From Hoeflea sp. IMCC20628 (GTDB taxonomy: Bacteria; Pseudomonadota; Alphaproteobacteria; Rhizobiales; Rhizobiaceae), in the NCBI RefSeq assembly GCF_001011155.1, contig NZ_CP011479.1:2560501-2624500 (forward strand): a DNA stretch of 64,000 nucleotides, written 5' to 3'. This document shows, in pieces, positions 26,034-35,717 of the stretch. How positions within the stretch are numbered: position 1 is the stretch's first letter; every line of letters begins with the position of its first letter. A model generated the notes under the pieces. That model saw only the letters and a program-made list of their open reading frames with translations, was not told the origin of the DNA and made no database searches. The translations under genes were made by a program, and so were the position numbers.

Positions 26034-26231
26034 GGCAATTCCCGATGACGGATTGGTTTTGTGGCCGCAAGCGCGACTCCTGCCCTCATAGTTATCGTGA
26101 CAGCAGCATTTGTCCAGTCTGGGCGAAGCCTCATAGATGGCCTCTCCAACGGCTGTCATTTTTAACCCGCCGTCAGGAACCGTTGTGATAGCGTCCCACG
26201 CGAAATTGCAAAATTGCGGGACACACAAGAT

Positions 26232-28874
26232 ATGCGGACTGAAACCGGACAAGTCTTCAAGCTCAAGGATTACAAGCCGACGGATTTCGTGGTCGAAACC
26301 ATCGATCTGACGTTCGAGCTGGACCCTACTGCAACCAGGGTTGTTTCCCGGATCAGCCTGCATCGCCGCGACGGCGTGGCTGCTGACGCGGCACTGGTGT
26401 TTGATGGCGATGAACTCGCGCTCGACAGCCTGCAGCTTGATGGCCAGGGCATCGACCCGTCGCTTTTCGAGGCAACGCCACACAGTCTGAGCGTCCGTGG
26501 CCTGCCTGCGAGCGGCCGGTTCGAAATCACCATCACCACCACGCTTTCGCCGCAGACCAACACCCAGTTGATGGGGCTCTACCGGACCAATGGCGTCTAT
26601 TGCAGCCAGTGCGAGGCGCAAGGTTTTCGCCGCATCACCTATTTCTACGACCGGCCGGATGTGCTGGCCGTCTATACCGTCACCATCATTGCCCGCGAGA
26701 GCGAGACAAAATTCCTGTTGTCGAACGGCAATTTTGTCGACGGCGGACCCAAGGATGCAGGCCGTCATTACGCGACCTGGTTCGACCCGCATCCAAAACC
26801 GTCCTATCTGTTTGCGCTGGTGGGCGGTGACCTTGGCCTGATAGAAGACAGTTTTACCACCATGAGCGGCCGCGACGTGGCGCTGAAGATCTATGTCGAG
26901 CACGGCAAGGAAGACCGCGCCGGATACGCCATGGATGCGCTCAAGCGCTCGATGAAATGGGACGAAGAGGTCTATGGCCGCGAATATGATCTCGACATTT
27001 TCCAGATCGTCGCGGTGTCGGATTTCAACATGGGCGCCATGGAAAACAAGGGGCTCAATGTCTTCAACGACAAGTATGTGCTGGCCGATCCGGACACGGC
27101 GACGGACGCCGACTATGCCAATATCGAAGCCATCATCGCGCATGAGTATTTTCACAACTGGACCGGCAACCGCATCACCTGCCGTGACTGGTTCCAGCTC
27201 TGCCTGAAGGAAGGCCTGACGGTCTATCGCGATCACACATTTTCAGCTGACCAGCGCTCGGCACCGGTCAAGCGCATTGCCGAAATCCGGCTGTTGAAAG
27301 CACATCAGTTTCCCGAGGATGCCGGCCCGCTTGCACATCCGGTCCGCCCCGAAACCTATCGTGAAATCAACAACTTCTACACCGCGACAGTCTATGAGAA
27401 GGGCTCCGAGGTGGTGCGCATGATCCGCACCATTCTCGGACCTGACGACTTCCGCAAGGGCATGGATCTGTATTTCGAACGGCATGACGGCGACGCCGCC
27501 ACCATCGAGGATTTCCTCGCCTGTTTCGCTGAAGCCAGCGGCCGAGATCTCAAGCAATTTGCGTTGTGGTACAGCCAGGCAGGCACCCCTTCGGTGTCGG
27601 TATCGACGGACTGGAATGAGCCGAAAAAAACCTTCAAGGTCACGCTGGAGCAGTCACTGGCGCCAACGCCGGGGCAGTCCCGCAAGGCGCTGATGCACAT
27701 TCCGCTGGCCTACGGCCTGATCCTGCCAGACGGCACGGAATTTGACGGTCAACCGTCCGGAAACGAGACTGAGAACGGCGTGTTTCACCTGACACGGCGC
27801 AAGCAGACTTTCACATTTAGCGGTGTGCCGGGACGCCCGGTGTTGTCGATCAATCGCGGCTTCTCGGCGCCGGTCACCGTCGCCATGGAACAAAGTGATG
27901 CCGATCTGGCGCACATCGCCCGGCATGACAGCGACGGCGTGGCGCGCTGGCAGGCGCTCAACGAGCAGGCGACCCGGCATCTCGTGGCCGCCTCCAAGCT
28001 CTGCCGCGACGGCCGCAACTTGCCATCCGCCAAGGACCTGGCCGAATTGCTCGTTGCCACTGCGGCCAACGAAAGCCTGGAATCTGCCTTCCGGGCGCAG
28101 GCGCTGGCTTTGCCGGCGGAAAGCGATATCGCCCGCGAGATCGGCTCCAACATCGATCCCGACTCGATCCACAAGGCGCGTGAAGCGGTGTTGTCGGAAG
28201 TCGCGCGTTTCGGGGTGGCGGTTTTCGCAAGGTTGGCTGACAGCGCGCCAAAGGGCGACTACAGTCCGAACGCAGAGGATGCCGGTAAACGGGCACTGGC
28301 TGGCGCGGCAATGGCCTATGCCTCGATCGCCGAAAGCAGTCCCGGCCGCGCCAAGGCCGCATTCGACGCAGCCGACAACATGACGATGCTCTCGCAAGCC
28401 CTGCAGGTTCTGGCGCAGTCCTTTCCTGCCGCCGGGGAAACCGGCGAGGCGCTGGCTTCGTTCAAGACCCGGTTCTCCGGCGATCCGCTGGCGCTCGACA
28501 AATGGTACGCGGTTCAGGCGATGATGCCCGGAGATGACACCTGGGAACGGGTCGAGGGGCTTCTCGAAAGCGAGGATTTCGACCGCAGCAACCCAAATCG
28601 CGTGCGCGCCTTGATCGGCGGCTTCTCGGCGGGCAATCCGACAGGCTTCAATGTCGCCAGCGGCGCCGGATACCGGCTGCTGGCGCGCGAGGTGATCGAC
28701 ATCGACAAGCGCAATCCGCAGTTGGCTGCTCGGCTGCTGACCGCCATGCGGTCGTGGCGCTCGCTGGAAACCGGACGGCAGGAACAGGCACGGCTAGCGC
28801 TGGTGTCAATCCGCGAAGCCGGCGACCTCTCCCCCGATGTCAGCGACATTGTTGACCGAATGCTGGCGGGGTGA
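26232..28874 (+). CDS. pepN: Aminopeptidase N (M1 family)
   Basis: 880 residues from MRTETGQVFKLKDYKPTDF, the usual PepN length. The exopeptidase motif GAMENKGLNVF is near 266, and the zinc site HEYFHNW near 304 is followed 18 residues on by the third ligand Glu in LKEGLT. C-terminal helical domains continue to the end. It removes N-terminal residues from peptides in the cytosol. A TTG at 26214 is an alternative start. Divergent from the molybdenum subunit gene, with about 200 bp between starts. Confidence 0.95.
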   Translation: MRTETGQVFKLKDYKPTDFVVETIDLTFELDPTATRVVSRISLHRRDGVAADAALVFDGDELALDSLQLDGQGIDPSLFEATPHSLSVRGLPASGRFEITITTTLSPQTNTQLMGLYRTNGVYCSQCEAQGFRRITYFYDRPDVLAVYTVTIIARESETKFLLSNGNFVDGGPKDAGRHYATWFDPHPKPSYLFALVGGDLGLIEDSFTTMSGRDVALKIYVEHGKEDRAGYAMDALKRSMKWDEEVYGREYDLDIFQIVAVSDFNMGAMENKGLNVFNDKYVLADPDTATDADYANIEAIIAHEYFHNWTGNRITCRDWFQLCLKEGLTVYRDHTFSADQRSAPVKRIAEIRLLKAHQFPEDAGPLAHPVRPETYREINNFYTATVYEKGSEVVRMIRTILGPDDFRKGMDLYFERHDGDAATIEDFLACFAEASGRDLKQFALWYSQAGTPSVSVSTDWNEPKKTFKVTLEQSLAPTPGQSRKALMHIPLAYGLILPDGTEFDGQPSGNETENGVFHLTRRKQTFTFSGVPGRPVLSINRGFSAPVTVAMEQSDADLAHIARHDSDGVARWQALNEQATRHLVAASKLCRDGRNLPSAKDLAELLVATAANESLESAFRAQALALPAESDIAREIGSNIDPDSIHKAREAVLSEVARFGVAVFARLADSAPKGDYSPNAEDAGKRALAGAAMAYASIAESSPGRAKAAFDAADNMTMLSQALQVLAQSFPAAGETGEALASFKTRFSGDPLALDKWYAVQAMMPGDDTWERVEGLLESEDFDRSNPNRVRALIGGFSAGNPTGFNVASGAGYRLLAREVIDIDKRNPQLAARLLTAMRSWRSLETGRQEQARLALVSIREAGDLSPDVSDIVDRMLAG

Positions 28875-29152
28875 TCCGCGGGCATTCTGCGACAACATTT
28901 CCCTCTGCGCCTGCGTTGTATGGTTTGGCGGGCGCGCACATTTTCCAGCCATCCGGAAGTGATTTGCCCCGATGCTGCACATCTGCCCGATAGTCCGGCG
29001 TGAAAGCAAGAATCGAATCCGAATAAACCAGTGCAAATTCAATTCGTTAACAAATCCCTTTTTTTTGCACTGGACAAGGCGAATCACCTTTGATTCATTA
29101 GGGTAGATTCGGAGATGCGGTAGTCCGGATCCCAATGGGGAATTCAAGAATT

Positions 29153-31495
29153 ATGACGGACGCGCAGCATATTCCTGCGGCCGAAGGGTCGATTCACGCC
29201 CGCAATACAGGGGCTAGGCAAGCAAAGGAGCGGGGGCTTTCCGGTCACGCGAAACTGTTTGCGCAGCCAGCCTATGAGCGTCTGGTTGGCGCCGAACCGT
29301 TTCTCAAACGTCTTATTCCGGTGCTCATTGTCGCTTTTCTGGTGGTTGTCGCAGCCGCCCGTTATGTCAATCTCAGCGAAGGCCGCGATCTGTCCATGGT
29401 TGCCGCCGAACACATGACAGCATTGTCCCTGGTTGCAGGCAAGGCCACACTGTCGGCTGATCCTTCATCCGTAAAGCAGGCCTTGCGATGGGAAACCGAA
29501 GCCCGGCTCAACCGGGTATTGAGCCCGATGCCGGATACTGGCGGCCGTTTTCTGCTTGTCCTGAATGGGGAGAACCGGGTGTTCGCGGCTACCGCCGGCG
29601 GACAGCATCTGGTGGGTGCACCGGCCACGCGGGTGGTGTCGGAATCCTCGCCGCTGTGGCTGTTTGGTGAGCGCGCCGGTGTTCAGACCGTGGAGTTGGA
29701 CGATGGCCAATATCTGGCAGCAATGTCGCGGCTGCCGGACGGCGCAGGTACCATTCTGGCGTTGAACCCGATCTCCACCATCAATGCGGCATGGCGGAAG
29801 TCGGTGTCGGTCAATGTCACGCTGTTCATTGCCACATCTTCCATTCTGCTGGTCATTTTATACGCCTATTTCAGCCAGGCCGGTCGCGCCAATGAAGCCG
29901 ACGGGATCTATCAGGAGAGCCACCGCCGGGTCGACATGGCGCTGTCGCGCGGACGTTGCGGATTGTGGGACTGGGACATGGCCCGCGGGCGTCTTTACTG
30001 GTCACGATCGATGTATGAAATACTCGGGCTCAAACCGCGCGACAATGTCATTTCCTTTGGCGAAGCCTCGGAACTGGTTCACCCCGACGATGGCGATCTT
30101 TATGAAATTGCCCAGAAAGTTGCCAGCGGGGACATCAAGCAAGTCGATCATCTTTTCCGGATGCGCCACGCCGACGGGCATTATGTCTGGATGCGGGCGC
30201 GGGCTCAGGTTGTCGATCCGACGTCGGCTCAGACCCACCTGATCGGCATCGCCATGGATGTCACCGAGCAATACCGGCTGCAGCAACGCACCTTTGAGGC
30301 CGATCAACGCCTGTTTGACGCCATCGAAAGCACCTCGGAAGCCTTCGTGCTGTGGGATCGCGATGACCGGTTGGTGTTGTGGAACAAGCATTACCAGGAA
30401 ATTCATGGATTGCCCGCCAGCATCCTGGAACCCGGAACAGCCCGCGCTCTGGTCGAGGCGGCCGCAACCCGTCCGGTGGTCGAGCGGCGTCTGGCCGTGC
30501 CCTGCGCCGAAGGACTGGCGCAGACCTATGAGGTGCAGTTGGGCGACGGGCGCTGGCTGCAAATCAATGAACGCCAGACCCGCGATGGCGGCCAGGTTTC
30601 GGTGGGGACCGACATCACGCCGCTCAAGCGCAACCAGGAGCGTCTGCGCGACAGCGAAAAACGATTGATGGCAACCATCGGCGACCTCACCACCTCCCAG
30701 TCAGAACTCAAACGCAAGGCGGCGGAACTTTCAGCACTCAACGGCGATTACCAGATCGAGACCGAGCGGGCCGAAGCCGCAAGCAGAGCCAAGTCCGAGT
30801 TCCTCGCAAATATGAGCCATGAGCTCAGGACGCCACTCAACGCCATCATCGGCTTCTCTGAAGTCTTGCAGGCGCGCATGTTCGGTCCGCTGGGTTCGGA
30901 CAAATATGTCGAGTATGCCGATGACATCCACAATTCAGGCATTCATCTGCTGACCGTCATCAACGATATTCTGGACATGGCCAAGATCGAAGCCGGACAG
31001 ATGCATATCGATCGCGAGGATGTTGATCTGGCTCCGCTGCTGGAAGAAACCCTGCGGCTGGTGGCGATCCAGGCGGAGCAGAAGGGCATCGAGGTTCAAC
31101 ACCGGATTTCGCCGCGGCTGTCGCTGGCCGCGGACCGCCGCGCAATGAAGCAGATCCTGCTGAACCTCTTGTCCAATGCAGTCAAGTTCACCGAACCAGG
31201 TGGACGCATTCTGGTGCGGGCGCGCAAGACCTCCTGCGCCGTTACGCTGACCATCGAAGACACAGGCATCGGCATCCCAAAGGCGCTGCTGGCGCGTATC
31301 GGTCAGCCTTTTGAACAGGTGCAGAACCAGTTCTCCAAATCCACCGGCGGTTCCGGCCTCGGCCTCGCCATCTCGCGCAGCCTTGCCGAGCTGCATGGCG
31401 GCGCAATGAAAGTGCGCTCGACCGAGGGCGTAGGCACCATCGTCAGCGTTCGGGTGCCGGTCGATTGCCCCGAACACCCCATTGCCGCTGAATAG
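29153..31495 (+). CDS. PAS-domain membrane histidine kinase (PleC/DivJ/PdhS type)
   Basis: 780 residues. Membrane segments at about 52-73 and 220-242 enclose a periplasmic region. Two PAS domains follow (about 270-380 and 390-500: GLWDWDMARGRLYWSRSMYEILG; FVLWDRDDRLVLWNKHYQEIHG). The HisKA box FLANMSHELRTPLNAIIGFSE has the phosphoacceptor His near 555, followed by HATPase_c (LLNLLSNAVKFTEPGG, TGIGIP, GGSGLGLAIS). This HisKA sequence is of the PleC/DivJ/PdhS kind that feeds DivK. The layout also resembles CbrA of Sinorhizobium. No receiver is attached or adjacent. An ATG at 29135 is possible. Role in cell-cycle control is inferred. Confidence 0.88.
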   Translation: MTDAQHIPAAEGSIHARNTGARQAKERGLSGHAKLFAQPAYERLVGAEPFLKRLIPVLIVAFLVVVAAARYVNLSEGRDLSMVAAEHMTALSLVAGKATLSADPSSVKQALRWETEARLNRVLSPMPDTGGRFLLVLNGENRVFAATAGGQHLVGAPATRVVSESSPLWLFGERAGVQTVELDDGQYLAAMSRLPDGAGTILALNPISTINAAWRKSVSVNVTLFIATSSILLVILYAYFSQAGRANEADGIYQESHRRVDMALSRGRCGLWDWDMARGRLYWSRSMYEILGLKPRDNVISFGEASELVHPDDGDLYEIAQKVASGDIKQVDHLFRMRHADGHYVWMRARAQVVDPTSAQTHLIGIAMDVTEQYRLQQRTFEADQRLFDAIESTSEAFVLWDRDDRLVLWNKHYQEIHGLPASILEPGTARALVEAAATRPVVERRLAVPCAEGLAQTYEVQLGDGRWLQINERQTRDGGQVSVGTDITPLKRNQERLRDSEKRLMATIGDLTTSQSELKRKAAELSALNGDYQIETERAEAASRAKSEFLANMSHELRTPLNAIIGFSEVLQARMFGPLGSDKYVEYADDIHNSGIHLLTVINDILDMAKIEAGQMHIDREDVDLAPLLEETLRLVAIQAEQKGIEVQHRISPRLSLAADRRAMKQILLNLLSNAVKFTEPGGRILVRARKTSCAVTLTIEDTGIGIPKALLARIGQPFEQVQNQFSKSTGGSGLGLAISRSLAELHGGAMKVRSTEGVGTIVSVRVPVDCPEHPIAAE

Positions 31496-31521
31496 GCTCT
31501 GCAGCGGATCAATAGACGGCT

Positions 31522-32580
31522 TCAGCCGCGGTCGTGAATCAGGCCGTGGATGAATTCGAGCTTGGCGAAAATCGTGTCCGAGAGCACAAAGGGATAGAAG
31601 TCACTTAATCCGATCGATCGATTCATGGCGTTCATCGCCACCGTTAACGGCACCCAGGCATCCATCAATGGGCGAAATTCAACCGCGCCATAGGGGCCAG
31701 CATCGGACCAGCCGCCCGGTGTGCGATTGAGACCCGCATCGGGCGTATGGCCGTCGAGCCCATACCAACCTGCGGTCTCAAGGCCGTCGACAATGTGGAA
31801 ATAATGCGCCCAGGTCTCGGCAAAATCCTCCCAGGAATGGGCGCAGGCATAGGAGCTGACATAGTTCGCTTCCCATCCGGCAGGCGCACCATTTTCATAA
31901 TGCCGCTTGAGCGCTTCGCCATAGTCCTCACGCTCATCACCGAAAATCGCCCTGTAGGGCTCCAGCTTCGGTGTGTTCCAGACCAGATGGTCCCAATAGT
32001 AGTGGCCAACCTCATGACGGAAATGTCCGATCAGGGTGCGGTAGGGCTCGCCCATGGCCTTGCGGTATTTTTCGCGGGTCGGGTCGTCCGCCTCGGCGAT
32101 ATTGATGGTGATCAGGCCGTGTTCGTGGCCGGTCAGCACGCGCTTGGTCTTGCCGTCAGCCGTTAGCGTGTCGGCCTTGAACTCAAACCGCAAAGCCGTC
32201 TCCGGTGCGTCAATGAGATCGCCAACTCCCAATCCGAACTTCTGGATCGAATAGAACAACCGACGCTTGGATTCCTCAAGCGAGGCCCAATGATCGCGAT
32301 TTTCCGCCGACGACAGATCTGGGATGACCAGCGTATGCCGGCAGCTCAGACAGTGCTCGTCTTCAACACCGTCCTCGACCAGCCAGTTGCAGAAAATCAC
32401 CTGCCGGTTGGCGCAGGCTTTGTAAACCGTGGCTCCATCGTGCCACTGGGTCTCATCCGGCTTGGCGTAAAACATCTGGTCCCACGCCGGCACATAACCT
32501 AGACGCGAATGGCAATTGACGCATTCGCTGTTGCGGAAATGAACTTCGTTGGAGCAGTTGGGACAGGCATAGCGGCGCAT
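31522..32580 (-). CDS. Putative zinc-binding metallopeptidase with N-terminal zinc ribbon
   Basis: 352 residues. Residues 1-25 form a zinc ribbon with CPNC...CVNC, and two more Cys pairs occur near 56-80 (CxxC in HCLSCRH). The protease part has HEVGHYYWDH near 187 (HExxH), then WEDFAETWAHYFHIVDGLETAGW, where Glu or His could be the third zinc ligand. It matches a conserved family usually annotated as putative zinc-binding metallopeptidase, without known substrate. No signal peptide, so cytosolic. Convergent with the PAS kinase gene (26 bp between stops). Confidence 0.85.
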   Translation of the reverse strand: MRRYACPNCSNEVHFRNSECVNCHSRLGYVPAWDQMFYAKPDETQWHDGATVYKACANRQVIFCNWLVEDGVEDEHCLSCRHTLVIPDLSSAENRDHWASLEESKRRLFYSIQKFGLGVGDLIDAPETALRFEFKADTLTADGKTKRVLTGHEHGLITINIAEADDPTREKYRKAMGEPYRTLIGHFRHEVGHYYWDHLVWNTPKLEPYRAIFGDEREDYGEALKRHYENGAPAGWEANYVSSYACAHSWEDFAETWAHYFHIVDGLETAGWYGLDGHTPDAGLNRTPGGWSDAGPYGAVEFRPLMDAWVPLTVAMNAMNRSIGLSDFYPFVLSDTIFAKLEFIHGLIHDRG

Positions 32581-32801
32581 GGGACAAATCCAGTGGCTTG
32601 TTGGTGGTGGCCGTCAACGGCATTCTTGTCAAAGTGTCGTCAGTCTTAGCAGATCTTCTGTACGCAAGGCATATTACCCCACGGCGTAGATTACGCAGGG
32701 CCCGGCAGAACGCGCGGAAGCGGCAAATGTTCCCAGCTTTTTCGTCGGCGCCATCGTCTGCTCAGGCCGGCGGGCGACCACGGACGAATGGCAGACCGAC
32801 T

Positions 32802-33245
32802 TCAGCTACCGCCCCGGGCATTGGCGTCGACGCGCCCCAGCAGATCAAACAGCAGGTCAGCCTCGCTGTCACTGATGCCCTTGAGCAGCCGGGCGTTCAC
32901 CCGTTCATGAAAATCGCTGAGATGGGAGAAGCTGCGGCCATAGTCAGTAAGGTGCACGCGAACCACGCGTTTGTCGTCGGGCGAAGGGACACGCCTGACC
33001 AGCCCCCCCTCCTCCATCCGGTCGATAATGCGTGAAGCAGCGGGCGCGTTGTTGCCGGTATAGTCGGCAATCTCGCTGATCAGCATACCGTCGTGCCGCC
33101 ACAGCGCTGACAAGATAACCCACTGCGCCAGAGTCAGATCATGCTCGGCCAGCATGTCATGGCACATCGCACCGGTTGCCGCAGTGGCGAAAGTCAGCAC
33201 TTGGCTAAGGGAGTGCGGGCGCGCCAATGGTTTTTTATTTGCCAT
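32802..33245 (-). CDS. MarR family regulator
   Basis: 147 residues from MANKKPLARPHSLSQVL. The winged helix is visible: LTLAQWVILSALWRHDGMLISEIADYTGNNAPAASRIIDRMEEGGLVRRVPSPDDKRVVRVHLTDYG. The DDKR wing motif is typical of MarR. It is divergent from a cytochrome b561 gene with 112 bp between starts, so it probably controls both. Two copies of TGTAAAC with 14-bp spacing overlap its own start and promoter (33245-33265). Confidence 0.9.
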   Translation of the reverse strand: MANKKPLARPHSLSQVLTFATAATGAMCHDMLAEHDLTLAQWVILSALWRHDGMLISEIADYTGNNAPAASRIIDRMEEGGLVRRVPSPDDKRVVRVHLTDYGRSFSHLSDFHERVNARLLKGISDSEADLLFDLLGRVDANARGGS

Positions 33246-33293
33246 GTAAACATTTCCGTGTAAACTATTATCAATCCGGATCAGATATTCCAA
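33245..33293 (-). promoter_or_regulatory. marR promoter and direct-repeat operator
   Basis: On the minus strand TTGGAA (33288-33293) and TAATAG (33265-33270) are 17 bp apart. The direct repeat TGTAAAC (33245-33251 and 33259-33265, read on the plus strand) lies from the -10 to the ATG. The transcript leader would be only about 13 nt. A bound regulator would block this promoter and perhaps the divergent cytochrome b561 promoter. Confidence 0.45.
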
Positions 33294-33357
33294 CCGGAAA
33301 CCGATGGCTTGGCACCAACTGGTGCCGGACAGCATCAGATTGAAAGGATTATCCGGG

Positions 33358-33894
33358 ATGACGCGCAAAAGCACCCCCACAACTTACGGCACCGTTGCTG
33401 TCAGCATTCACTGGCTCACCGTCATTCTGATCGTCGCCCTGCTGGCATCAGGAATGCTGGCTGACGACACAACGGACGCGGCAAGCAAGGCCGAAATTCT
33501 GTCGGTTCATGCCCCGATGGGAATTGCAGTCCTGCTTCTGACCCTGGCCCGCCTGGTCTGGTGGTGGCGCTTGGATGCGTGGCCTGAACCGCTTGGCGGC
33601 GATCTTGCATGGCAGGAAAAAGCTGCCAAAGCGGTCCACGCGCTGCTCTACCTCGTGATTCTCGGCATGGCGGCCAGCGGCATCACCTTGTTCGTTCTCT
33701 CCGGAGCGGGCGCGATTCTGTTCGCAGGCGCACCAGGTCCGTTTCCCGATTTTTCCGATTTTGCGCCTCGCGGGCCGCACGGAATTGGCGCCAGGATCCT
33801 GTTGGTGCTGTTTGCCGGGCATGCAGGCGCTGCACTGTACCATCACTTCATCAAGGGTGACGCAACACTGCGGCGGATGTGGTTCGGCCGGTAG
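33358..33894 (+). CDS. Cytochrome b561 family protein
   Basis: 178 residues, four membrane segments. Candidate haem b histidines: SIHWLTV near 19, HAPMGIA near 50, VHALLYL near 95 and HAGAALYHHF near 160, matching the di-haem four-helix cytochrome b561. It would pass electrons between the quinone pool and a periplasmic acceptor such as superoxide. GAAAGGA lies upstream of the ATG at 33358. Divergent from the MarR regulator. Confidence 0.9.
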   Translation: MTRKSTPTTYGTVAVSIHWLTVILIVALLASGMLADDTTDAASKAEILSVHAPMGIAVLLLTLARLVWWWRLDAWPEPLGGDLAWQEKAAKAVHALLYLVILGMAASGITLFVLSGAGAILFAGAPGPFPDFSDFAPRGPHGIGARILLVLFAGHAGAALYHHFIKGDATLRRMWFGR

Positions 33895-33975
33895 AAAGGT
33901 TCATATCTGCGGCGAACCAAACGCGCCCGACCACATGCGGGCAACAGCAACGTGATATCCGGACCAGCGTCCCTA

Positions 33976-34335
33976 CTATCCCAGAAGGCCTTCGGAAACG
34001 GCTTCGCGCAATTCAAATTTATCAATCATTTCAACAATTCCATGCGATTTGCACAAATTGAGACTGACTTTGTCGCGATCAGCCGAAATCAAGTAGATAT
34101 CACTGTCCGGGCTAATATCGACTATTCCGCCGATTGTTTCTGTAAAATCAGAATAGGGCGGCAGCCGGTTGTCTAGAAAGATCACGTCAAAGGATTGCCC
34201 TGCAAGATGCGCCAGGGCTTCATCCAGATCCAGCGCGGATGTGAAGTCGGCATCAGCGCCATATTTCTTGCGCAGGAAACAGGACAGTATCTTGTGCTGG
34301 TTAGGATCATCATCGATCAACAATAGGTTCAGCAT
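33976..34335 (-). CDS. Single-domain response regulator
   Basis: 119 residues from MLNLLLIDDDPNQHKILSCFL, all receiver. The acidic pair DDD (8-10), phosphoacceptor Asp near 54 in IFLDNRLPPYSD, and a Lys near 105 in MIDKFELREAV are present. No output domain. GGGGGA precedes the ATG. It is transcribed divergently from the histidine kinase that starts at 34556. That kinase and the second single-domain regulator at 35718-36101 probably form one signalling unit with it. Confidence 0.87.
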   Translation of the reverse strand: MLNLLLIDDDPNQHKILSCFLRKKYGADADFTSALDLDEALAHLAGQSFDVIFLDNRLPPYSDFTETIGGIVDISPDSDIYLISADRDKVSLNLCKSHGIVEMIDKFELREAVSEGLLG

Positions 34336-34443
34336 CAATCCCCCTGCATTTGGCGTGGTATGGTATTTCGAGTTGACGCAGTACCAAACGCTTGATCGCG
34401 ATAGCACACACAAAACCGAGAAGCCTACTGGGAGTTTTCGGAC

Positions 34444-34460
34444 TAGAACTTATAGTTCTA
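34444..34460. promoter_or_regulatory. Perfect palindrome in the regulator/kinase divergent region
   Basis: TAGAACT (34444-34450) and AGTTCTA (34454-34460) are perfect arms around TAT. It is in the 220-bp AT-rich gap between the response regulator and the kinase, and is preceded by GACTAGA, which recurs at 36161 upstream of the second regulator. This is a likely protein-binding site, factor unknown. Confidence 0.4.
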
Positions 34461-34555
34461 CTTACTATAGGTTCCGCGAATTCGGTGCAAAACCGATTCG
34501 CGCATCACTAACCCCCTCGCTTTCTGCCCTCCGAGAGTGTCTGAATGAGGTCTGA

Positions 34556-35701
34556 TTGAACGATGGGACGGAACATGCAACCGAACAATTCATGACAGAC
34601 ATCAGGGCGCAATTCGAAGCGGTGATGGACCAGTTGTGCTTTCCGGTTTTCATGGTCGATGTCAATTCAGCCGGGGAATTCTCCTTCCGCGCATTGAATG
34701 CGAACCACCTGTCTGTAACCGGTCTGGACCATGCAAGCGTCAAGGGCCGCAAGGTCCACGATGTCCTGCCCTCGCGTCTCGCCGATACAATCACCGCCAA
34801 CTACGCCAAATGCGTCGACAGACGAGCGCCCTACAAATACGAAGAATTGCTCAACTTCGAGACCGGTGAAATCTGGTGGCTTACAACGCTGTCACCGGTG
34901 TTTGATCATGACGACGTCGTGGTCGGGGTAATCGGCATTGCCGAAGACATAACTTCCTACAAGCAGCGCCAGTTCCATGCACTCGACTCTGTGGTGGAGT
35001 CCAAACGGCTGAGCGAAGAAATCAGCCTGTTTACCGGTCTGGCGGCGCATGATCTGCGCGGGCCATTGCGACAAATTCGCTTGGTAACCGAACTGGTGGA
35101 GGACGGGTTCGTTGACCGGGGTGACGGCAAGGTTGAACTCCTGACCATGATCAAGAATGTTTCTGATCTGGCTCTGGAGAAACTGGACGAAGTCTTGAAG
35201 CACGCCCGGTCTTTTATGGGCGTAAACGAAACCAAGGCACAGGTGGATTTCGGACATCTCTGTTCAGATCTGGCGGCGATTCTTGACCCGTTGTCACGGA
35301 TAGAGGTCAGCTATCCGAATGCCCATATCATTGTCGAATCCGTAGCCCTGCAGGTGGAACTGCGCAATATTCTCGACAATGCTCTCAGGCATGCCACGTC
35401 AAAAGTGCGCATCGATCTGAAGAAAACGGATTCCGCCAGAAACATGCTGGAAATTCGTGTTTCAGACGACGGACCGGGCTTTGCCTATCCCAACGAAATG
35501 CTGGACATGATGAAAAACAATTCTCCAGACATGAACAGGGGATATGGGCTGGAAACCGTTGCAAGGCTGGCAACGTCACGCGGCGGACGATTGTGGGTGG
35601 CAGAGCCGGAATTCGGCAGAGGGACTACTGTTTGCTGGACCATCGACGCCGCCCTGATTGTTTACGACTCGAGGGACGTCCCGACACCTAAGCAAACGTA
35701 G
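34556..35701 (+). CDS. Soluble PAS sensor histidine kinase
   Basis: 381 residues from a TTG start with TGAGG 5 nt upstream; an ATG at 34592 is an alternative. A PAS domain (about 20-125: FPVFMVDVNSAGEFSFRALN, GVIGIAEDIT) is followed by a phosphoacceptor helix LAAHDLRGPLRQI with His near 164. The HATPase_c domain then shows NILDNALRHATS, VSDDGPGF and GYGLETVARL. There are no membrane segments. It is flanked on both sides by single-domain response regulators on the opposite strand, and no DNA-binding output is nearby. Confidence 0.85.
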   Translation: MNDGTEHATEQFMTDIRAQFEAVMDQLCFPVFMVDVNSAGEFSFRALNANHLSVTGLDHASVKGRKVHDVLPSRLADTITANYAKCVDRRAPYKYEELLNFETGEIWWLTTLSPVFDHDDVVVGVIGIAEDITSYKQRQFHALDSVVESKRLSEEISLFTGLAAHDLRGPLRQIRLVTELVEDGFVDRGDGKVELLTMIKNVSDLALEKLDEVLKHARSFMGVNETKAQVDFGHLCSDLAAILDPLSRIEVSYPNAHIIVESVALQVELRNILDNALRHATSKVRIDLKKTDSARNMLEIRVSDDGPGFAYPNEMLDMMKNNSPDMNRGYGLETVARLATSRGGRLWVAEPEFGRGTTVCWTIDAALIVYDSRDVPTPKQT

Positions 35702-35717
35702 CGGGAGGGGCCACCTC

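Noticed and set aside
26034-27236. N-terminal extension of the molybdenum subunit frame across the start of pepN
   Set aside because: It is the antisense of pepN and the CoxL family N-terminus begins at the ATG at 26033.
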